Source: Lotus japonicus
Lineage: Eukaryota > Streptophyta > Magnoliopsida > Fabales > Fabaceae
Assembly (NCBI RefSeq): GCF_012489685.1
Contig: NC_080041.1
Location: 24,665,780-24,729,779, forward strand
Length of the DNA: 64,000 bases
Direction: 5' to 3'
Part shown: positions 58,501 through 64,000 of the stretch, piece by piece
Position numbering within the stretch: the stretch's first letter is position 1
How the letters are laid out: each line of letters opens with the position of its first letter
Translations under genes and position numbers: made by a program
Notes under the pieces: model-generated
Told to the model about the DNA's origin: nothing
Database searches by the model: none
What the model saw: the letters and a program-made list of their open reading frames with translations, nothing else

Positions 58501-60887
58501 GGATTCAATGCTAATCGATGGCAGATGAAGTTTGGATCAATTCCAGGCATGTCTTTGCAGCTCCAAGCAAACAAATCTAAGTTCTCCCCTAGCAGCTTTG
58601 TCAGGCGCGTCTCCTGCTCTTCCGTCAGTCTGGTCCCAATCTTCAAAGTGCGATCGCCAAACCTCAGCGCCTTCGTGTCCTCAATTGGCGTGGGCCTGTT
58701 TACCCGCCCCTCGCCACGTGGGTCAAGATTTTCATCCGAAGCTTCAATTTCATAACATCTATGACCGACCAACGCACTCTTCTTGCCGTACAAGTTAAGG
58801 CAATTATTGTAACACTCCCTCGCCATCTTCTGGTCCACCTTCAGCTTTCCAACCTTTCCACTGCTTAGCGGATATTTGACCGCCAAATGGGCTGTTGAAA
58901 TTACAGCACAAAGGCGATTCAATGTATTTCGCCCAATAATGACATTGTAAGATGCCACCACCTGGAGAACCAGATACCTTACCTTCAAAACCCTGGCACA
59001 CTCATCTTCCCCGAATATTGTGTCTAGATCAATGTATCCTCGCACCATTACTTGCTCCCCCGCGAAACCTACCAAGGTTCCCGCATATGGAGTCAGATCA
59101 TTGTCAGTTAGTCCCAACTTGTCGAATGCATCACCATAGATAATATCAGCCGAACTACCCTGATCCAGGAGTACCCTTCTAACGTTGAAACTGTTCATCC
59201 TTAACTGCACTACGATCGGGTCATCCTTATGAGGCTTTATCCCCTCAAAGTCTGCCATCGAGATTGTTATGTCAGGGTGTACGAATCCAAAAGCGACCTC
59301 ATGAACAGAATTAACCGCACGAACATGGCGTTTCCGCGCCGCATGGGTGTCGCCGCCGCCGCCAAATCCCCCAGCGATGGTGTTTATGGTCCCGACGGGC
59401 GGTCCTGAGTGTTGAGCGAACATGTCATCAGCTCCTCTTGTGGCGATAGCCGCTGATTCTTGCTTTTTCTTGCCCTTAGTGTCCACTCGCTCCTCTTCTC
59501 GCTTATGCGTTTTGTTGTGATCGCCGTTGTTGCGCCACTGACCTTGGCGATTTCCTTGATATCCCGCCCGAATCAACTTATCAATTTCCCGCTGCAAAGT
59601 CCAGCAGTCGTCTGTGCCGTGCCCGGCGGACCGATGGAATTCACACCACTTCTTGGGATTGGCGTCCCGTGATTGATACTTAGGGGCCTCTGGCTCATCC
59701 ACTAGATTTGCGCCCCTCGCCCCATGGAGCATATCCGTTAATTCAGTATTCATTACCATGTCAGCTTCTCCCCGCCGGCGGTGGGACTTGGATTGCCATG
59801 GCCGGCGTTGTTCATAATCATCACGCAGTGGATACAACTGCTCCTTGGTCGGCCTCAATGCCGTCTTCCCTTTATCTTGCCTTTGCTGCTTGCCATCCCC
59901 CTTATCTTCGCCATTCTGATCTTTTTTCGCGCGCTTGGGCGACGTGTCGCCCTTTTCCAACTTCGCGCGCTTTCTTTTGAAAGCGTCGTCCTCCTCATCA
60001 AGAATATAAGTGCTGGCGCGAGCACGCATCTCCTCCATCGAACGCGCCGGCTTACGTGTCAATTTGCTGTTCAACCCTCCCGGTAGCAAGCCGTTTTTAA
60101 ATGCTAGAGCACAAGCTCGAGGCTCCTCGTCCTCAACCTTGACCGACACTGCGCTGTACCTTGCCATGTACTCTTTCAGTGACTCTCCTTCTTGCTGGCG
60201 AATATTATATAGGTCATTGATCGTCACCGGCTGATTCTTATTCGCCGAGAATTGCACTAGAAACTTGGATGAGAAGTCTCTGAAATTTGAAATCGATCCG
60301 CGCGGCAAAGTTGTGAACCACGCCATCGCCGTCGCTTTGAACGTCGATGGAAACATCCTGCACTTCACCGCATCTGACGCCGCAATTATCACCATCTTCG
60401 TATTGAAATACAGAAGATGATCCTTCGGATCGGAATCTCCGCTGTAAGAATCCAGAACTAACGTTTTCATATTATCCGGAATCGCCACACTCTCAACATC
60501 CTCCGAAAACGGACGAAACTCAACCACGGAATCTGCTTCTCTGCTTCCATCGTCCCGCTGCTCGCGACGGTAGAAATCCAACTGAGCCTGCAGATGCTCA
60601 TTCCTCTGCTGGATGTTGCCAATGCTGCGCATCAGATGGTGCCATTGCTCCTGTGTCACCGCCGGTTGTTGCTCCGGAGCAGGTGAATTCTCTGGTGAGC
60701 GCTCCAGAGATCCAACCTGTGAAGGCGATGGAGGAGGTGGTGGTGACGGAGGAGGAGATGGCGGCTGTACTCCCGCCGTTCGTACCGGAGAATCCAGGAT
60801 CACACGATGAGGCCGCCGAGGCGGCGAAATTCGCTGTCGCACTGGTGAATGATGCTGCCTCCTGCGTCGAGTCTCCATCCAAACCAA
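55512..60887 (-). CDS. Ty3/gypsy Gag-Pol polyprotein, intact
   Basis: Single uninterrupted frame of 1791 codons. Order: gag (capsid region about residues 150-270), a CX2HX4HX4C knuckle near 412-428 (CEFHRSAGHGTDDC), aspartic protease with LLDQGSSADIIYG (Asp575), reverse transcriptase with MDAYSGYHQIRM and YVDD at 953-956, a first RNase H, then a second RNase H with FVDGSSNSSGSGAG (Asp1233) and TNNQAEYEALIAG, and integrase with the HHCC zinc finger (about 1450-1490), a DDE core (GVDLVGPF, VSDNGTQFS, HPQANGQVES) and a short C-terminal domain without a chromodomain. The doubled RNase H and absent chromodomain place it in the Tat lineage. It makes the particle, copies element RNA into DNA and integrates it. 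All catalytic motifs are present. Confidence 0.96.
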   Translation of the reverse strand: MVWMETRRRRQHHSPVRQRISPPRRPHRVILDSPVRTAGVQPPSPPPSPPPPPSPSQVGSLERSPENSPAPEQQPAVTQEQWHHLMRSIGNIQQRNEHLQAQLDFYRREQRDDGSREADSVVEFRPFSEDVESVAIPDNMKTLVLDSYSGDSDPKDHLLYFNTKMVIIAASDAVKCRMFPSTFKATAMAWFTTLPRGSISNFRDFSSKFLVQFSANKNQPVTINDLYNIRQQEGESLKEYMARYSAVSVKVEDEEPRACALAFKNGLLPGGLNSKLTRKPARSMEEMRARASTYILDEEDDAFKRKRAKLEKGDTSPKRAKKDQNGEDKGDGKQQRQDKGKTALRPTKEQLYPLRDDYEQRRPWQSKSHRRRGEADMVMNTELTDMLHGARGANLVDEPEAPKYQSRDANPKKWCEFHRSAGHGTDDCWTLQREIDKLIRAGYQGNRQGQWRNNGDHNKTHKREEERVDTKGKKKQESAAIATRGADDMFAQHSGPPVGTINTIAGGFGGGGDTHAARKRHVRAVNSVHEVAFGFVHPDITISMADFEGIKPHKDDPIVVQLRMNSFNVRRVLLDQGSSADIIYGDAFDKLGLTDNDLTPYAGTLVGFAGEQVMVRGYIDLDTIFGEDECARVLKVRYLVLQVVASYNVIIGRNTLNRLCAVISTAHLAVKYPLSSGKVGKLKVDQKMARECYNNCLNLYGKKSALVGHRCYEIEASDENLDPRGEGRVNRPTPIEDTKALRFGDRTLKIGTRLTEEQETRLTKLLGENLDLFAWSCKDMPGIDPNFICHRLALNPSVKPVSQLRRRLGGDKGKAVQQEVDKLLAAEFIREVKYPTWLANVVMVKKANGKWRMCVDYTDLNKACPKDSYPLPSIDSLVDGASGNELLSLMDAYSGYHQIRMHPADEDKTAFMTARVNYCYRTMPFGLKNAGATYQRLMDRVFAGQVGRNMEVYVDDMIVKSVRGLDHHQDLEEAFGEIRKPNMRLNPEKCYFGVQGGKFLGFMITSRGIEINPDKCKAIQQMKSPSNVKEVQRLTRRIAALSRFLPKSGDRSFPFFKCLRKNAAFEWKAECEEAFVRLKELLSSPPILSKPMQGHPLHLYFAVSDSALSSVILQEVDGEHRVIYFVSHTLQGAEVRYQKIEKAALAVLVTARRLRPYFQSFPVRVRTDLPLRQVLQKPDLSGRLVAWSVELSEYGLQYDKRGKVGAQSLADFVVELTPDRFERVDTQWTLFVDGSSNSSGSGAGVTLEGPGNLVLEQSLKFEFKATNNQAEYEALIAGLKLAREVKIGSLLIRTDSQLVENQVKGTFQVKDPNLIKYLERVRYLMTLFQEVVVEYVPRTENQRADALAKLASTRKPGNNRSVIQETLAFPSIEGELMACVDRGATWMGPILSILAGDAAEVEQCTKEQRREASHYTLIDGHLYRRGFSAPLLKCVPPEKYEAIMSEVHEGVCASHIGGRSLACKVLRAGFYWPTLRRDCMDFVKKCKKCQVFADLSKTPPKELVTMSAPWPFAMWGVDLVGPFPIARSQMKFILVAVDYFTKWIEAEPLAKITSAKIVNFYWKRIVCRFGIPRAIVSDNGTQFSSNQTREFCREMGIQMRFASVEHPQANGQVESANRVILRGLRRRLKEAKGAWLEELPVVLWSYNTTVQSTTRETPFRMTYEVDAMLPVEIDNFTWRTQPDFEGENQANMAAELDLLSETRDEAHIRETAMKQRVAAKFNSRVRVRDMQVGDLVLKWRSGAPGNKLTPNWEGPYRIIKVLGNGAYHLEELDGRRLPRSFNGLSLRYYYS

Positions 60888-61022
60888 GAACGATGCAAAC
60901 TCGATCGGAAAACGAACACCGGTTACAGAATCAAAATCAAAAGACCAGAGAATTGCCTAATCACCAACAGAGATAACTTCCTGCACAATCAATCCACGTG
61001 AATGGGAGTAGAAAGTTTACGG

Positions 61023-61040
61023 TCCCCACAGACGGCGCCA
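61023..61040 (-). other. Primer-binding site of Tat element
   Basis: Minus-strand TGGCGCCGTCTGTGGGGA, 2 nt inside the right LTR and identical to the composite's PBS at 4369-4386. Probably primed by a tRNA-Lys; the tRNA assignment is from memory. Confidence 0.85.
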
Positions 61041-61042
61041 AA

Positions 61043-61324
61043 TGTTCTAGCAATGAACATTGAAGAAAGGTATAGTACCTAGAAAGTGGAGAATTGTGCT
61101 AGAGTGAGAATGAGAATGAGAGAGAGAATGCTGAATTTCATGTATCATTTCATCAAATGAGCCAAAGTCCCCTACAATTGGTAACTCCCCCCCATTTATA
61201 GAGTTTGGGCACTATCTCTTGGGCCAATTGGGCCTCCGAAGCCAAGGCCCATCTTAAGGTTAGGGCCCTACCCCGGGGCGGGCTACATGCTAGGCGTTGC
61301 CCCTCTAGGGGCTCGCCCAGTCCA
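61043..61324 (-). repeat. Right LTR (5' LTR in element sense)
   Basis: 282 bp, with a minus-strand TATAAAT at 61194-61200 as promoter. TSD ACGAG follows at 61325-61329. Confidence 0.93.
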
Positions 61325-61329
61325 ACGAG

Positions 61330-63354
61330 GTTGAATAAATCATAGAAGTGTCAAATCTTCTTTCAATTCAAGAAACTATCACCGAAACTAAAAAAGCTGA
61401 TTTGATGCAAGAACTATCTTTCGAACTAGAAACTAACACCAGAGTGGATGAGAGATTACTAAGAACTTGTTTGGATAGCGTCCCACATGTTTGAAACCAC
61501 ATTATTTTCTAATTAATTACCTTGGGCCAAAGGAAAAGCAATTCCAGTGAAAATAATATGCCTAACTGCTGCTCCATAAAACTATCCATCACCTCAGACA
61601 ATAAAGCATTCCATAAATGCAGCTGGCTTGGTAGTTCATGCATTTCAGAAGCAACTTCTGTAAGCAACTTTTGTTAACTTTGTTTATGTTCACCATGATT
61701 TTAATTTTGAAAATATGGGCTGATCGAAATACAATCTTGTCAGAAACCCTTCCGATACATTAGCAGCGGTTTTTAAGCATCTATATATCCAAACATGCAA
61801 TATGAATATGATTACTCTCCATTGAATTTTTTTTATTGAAAGCACTCTCCATTGAGTTTGTCACTAAATTAAGTAAACCACTAACCTTGTGTCAAAGACT
61901 CACAGTTAAACTTTAATGACTTACTAAGTTAGATAAGAAGATTGACTTTCACTTGATCACTTTGACAATCTTACGTTAGATAAGCTTTTTCTTTTTCCTG
62001 AATTGTGCAACATAGAAATTATATTAGTTGTGGTTATTAAATGTGGAATGTGTATAGATTATCCATTTATTGCTTCACCATCTCGAATTTATGGAGCAAG
62101 AAACATAAATGAGCATGACGCAACACATTAACGCCCCAATATGCATTTAATGTGAATGGAAATGTACTATAACCGACGTAAGCTAATTAATGCTATTGCC
62201 ATATTTCCAATCTTCATTTGCTGCTATTAATTGTAGTCTTTTCTCAACTCTGGGGCAGAGTGATCAACTTAGTCGTTGGAATTAAATTAGATTAGCTAAT
62301 TTTAAACGTAAGCATTACCATAATCTCAGTCTCAACATTTTCCAGTTAAGCCAAAATTTTGGAACATAGTTTTGCACTATTTAGTATTTATGCTGTTGTT
62401 CATTTACATACAGAAATATTGTCTGATAAATTTTCTTGCTAGATCTCTTATTCAGTGAATAGCATGTAGTATGTCCTTCTTTTGTAGGACAGATGAAATG
62501 AATGAGTTATATCTCAATTACCATGAAGCCTCAATAAAATAGAGTGAATGTCCAATTTCATTTTTGAAAGTATAAACGTCAGGCAAGTTAGTCCCTAAAA
62601 TAATGAAATATATCTCTTAACAATTTCTGATTATGTCAAATGTTGGTCAAGTTAATAATAAAGTTAGATAAAACGTTGATTAACCTCACCGACATTTCAC
62701 ACAATCAGATATCACAAAGGTATTTTTATTTTTCTAGATATTAATTTGACCGGCGCCAGAAGAAATTTAGAATTCATTCTAAAAGAAATATCCTGGTGTT
62801 GTATGTACCTAATTTGTTTATTTTTCCACTCACTTGAACTATTATGATATATAGTGTATATTAAGAGTGGAGATTATACAATGGAGTTAACAGCCAAATA
62901 GTTCACATGATAGAAATGACCCTGCAGCATGTTGAAACCTCTGTTCTCATTACTAGAAAAGGAAATCAAAATACAGAGAACATTTGTTACAACTTGAAGA
63001 AACATACAGTTCTGAGTTAAGAGGCCTAGTCAGGGAAAGTGGTATTGCTTAATTTTAAATCATGAAAGAGCCTGCTCAAATTCACCTATCATAGACAACA
63101 CACATAAATTAAGGATAATGAAGAACACTCTAATTCAAATTTGTACAAAAATATGATCATCACACACTAGGTTAGTTACACCAATATTGGCACTCATTCT
63201 AATAGTCAAATTACCACTAATTTAGAGGTAGTAGAATAAACACCACCCTTTGTTTGGAACATATAGCTACAATATAAAGAGAAACTTAGTCTATTCATAA
63301 GGGAATTAAAAGACAAAGCTTAGAATTATTGAATAAGTTTCTGCTAGTTGCTGA
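61330..63354. other. Intergenic, nothing recognised
   Basis: AT-rich DNA between the Tat element and the 3' end of the WW-domain gene. No coding frame, clear transposon end or RNA gene seen. Confidence 0.6.
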
Positions 63355-64000
63355 TCAGCACAAGAGGCTGAACCTTCTTCTCTTCAAGAACTGTGAAGGG
63401 CTCTGATCTGGTGGGTGCATGAATTTGCAGTTTGGGCATGAAGGAGATGATTTGCAAAGCATCACCAACAAGTGACACCTCATGCAAACTGCTGCGATCA
63501 TCTCATTGTGATCATCACCTTCTGATGATAACCATGATGGAGTTTGAGTTAAAACACATGAATCCTTTTTGTTATTGCTTGATTCAATCAAGAGGGAACC
63601 AGAATTCTTCTTCTTCTCACTCATGTCATCGCTGTCTTCTTTCCTGATCTTCTTCACTGATTCACATGTCAAGTTCAGCTCAAGGTCTAAGCTCATTTGA
63701 CCAAGAGATGCCTCTTCATACTCAGGCAGGGTTTTAAATTGTGGTCCGCATTGACTCTGAGAGTCTGGTGTTTTCATATCCATCCTTGTGTTACAGAAGT
63801 GTATCTGCCCTGACTGCATGAAAAAGACGAAACATTAGATAAACTAATAAGAATCAAAGGTAACACACCTTAAGTTTGGCAGCATATATTTATGTATAAT
63901 ACCTGAATACTGAGATATTGTTGCCATTTATCTGAAGGCAATGGTGTCTTGAGGTGTAGCTCTATGTCAAAGATGGGTTTACTTTTCTCTGCATCAGTGT
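63355..64000 (-). CDS. WW-domain/EAR-motif/zinc-ribbon protein, CFL1-like (partial, 5' end outside window)
   Basis: Two exons visible: 64000-63903 (continues beyond the window) and 63813-63355; the GT-AG intron keeps the frame (LSIQ joined to SGQIHFCNTR). The junction encodes a WW-like domain (LPSDKWQQYLSIQSGQIHFC, then NTRMDMKTP). Next comes an EAR repression motif SLDLELNL, a charged linker, and a C-terminal C4 zinc-ribbon segment with CMRCH...CPNCKFMHPP. This order resembles the plant CURLY FLAG LEAF 1 (CFL1) family of WW proteins, which act in the nucleus with HD-ZIP IV factors in cuticle control. Family assignment is from memory of domain order; the role here is inferred. Ends FSLLC. Confidence 0.7.

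Larger units (their letters stand above)
50792..61329 (-). mobile_element. Complete Ty3 (Tat-lineage) LTR retrotransposon
   Basis: LTRs of 281 bp (50797-51077) and 282 bp (61043-61324) begin TGTTCTAGCA and end CCCAGTCCA. They are flanked by a perfect TSD ACGAG (50792-50796, 61325-61329). They differ by one substitution and one C in a C-run, so the insertion is recent. The PBS at 61023-61040 shows it reads on the minus strand. gag-pol is one open frame (55512-60887). A second RNase H domain before integrase is typical of the Tat lineage. An antisense gene lies on the plus strand at 51947-54572. No obvious polypurine tract borders the left LTR. Confidence 0.95.

Overview
The window is nuclear DNA of a flowering plant. 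The genes contain GT-AG introns and belong to plant-only families (NIP aquaporin, cryptochrome 1, ZYP1, PSPG-type glycosyltransferase, F-box with FBA domain). Close similarity of the glycosyltransferase to bean zeatin O-glucosyltransferase, plus the transposon content, points to a dicot and probably a legume; the species call is inference.

Layout. 1-1218: non-coding, with a Helitron-like 3' end. 1219-5889: a composite of four identical 265-bp LTRs from a non-autonomous LTR retrotransposon, bounded by one target-site duplication (TSD). 6057-15689: a very young 9.6-kb non-autonomous element with about 4.1-kb LTRs and only a chromodomain stub. 15935-17359: intact zeatin O-glucosyltransferase-like gene, starting 251 bp beyond that element. 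17360-20246: intergenic with TIR elements. 20247-21380: F-box gene. 21381-25391: LINE RNase H relic, a near-perfect hairpin, a CACTA-like end and a possible organelle-derived segment. 25392-28123: five-exon NIP aquaporin. 30204-34675 (minus): four-exon CRY1. 34676-41231: transposon-rich, with two hAT-type elements that have clear TSDs, a 495-bp tandem duplication and a plant-mobile-domain relic. 41232-47178: 18-exon ZYP1 synaptonemal-complex gene. 47179-50791: intergenic with a decayed RTE-type LINE. 50797-61324: complete Tat-lineage Ty3 retrotransposon with a 1791-codon gag-pol on the minus strand and an intron-containing antisense gene on the plus strand. 61330-63354: intergenic. 63355-64000 (minus): 3' part of a WW-domain/EAR/zinc-ribbon gene resembling CFL1.

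The host genes are unrelated single genes. The strongest relationships are among the transposons. The four-LTR composite and the autonomous Tat element share the primer-binding site, the last ~30 bp of the LTR, the block next to it and a spacer segment, so they look like a parasite/driver pair. The Tat element's antisense gene has its own TATA box and an 80-bp intron, and is open except for one frameshift in a C-rich stretch. Among host genes, the NIP has an unusual predicted selectivity filter (Ser/Ala/Ala/Arg) and ZYP1 uses a GC-AG intron.
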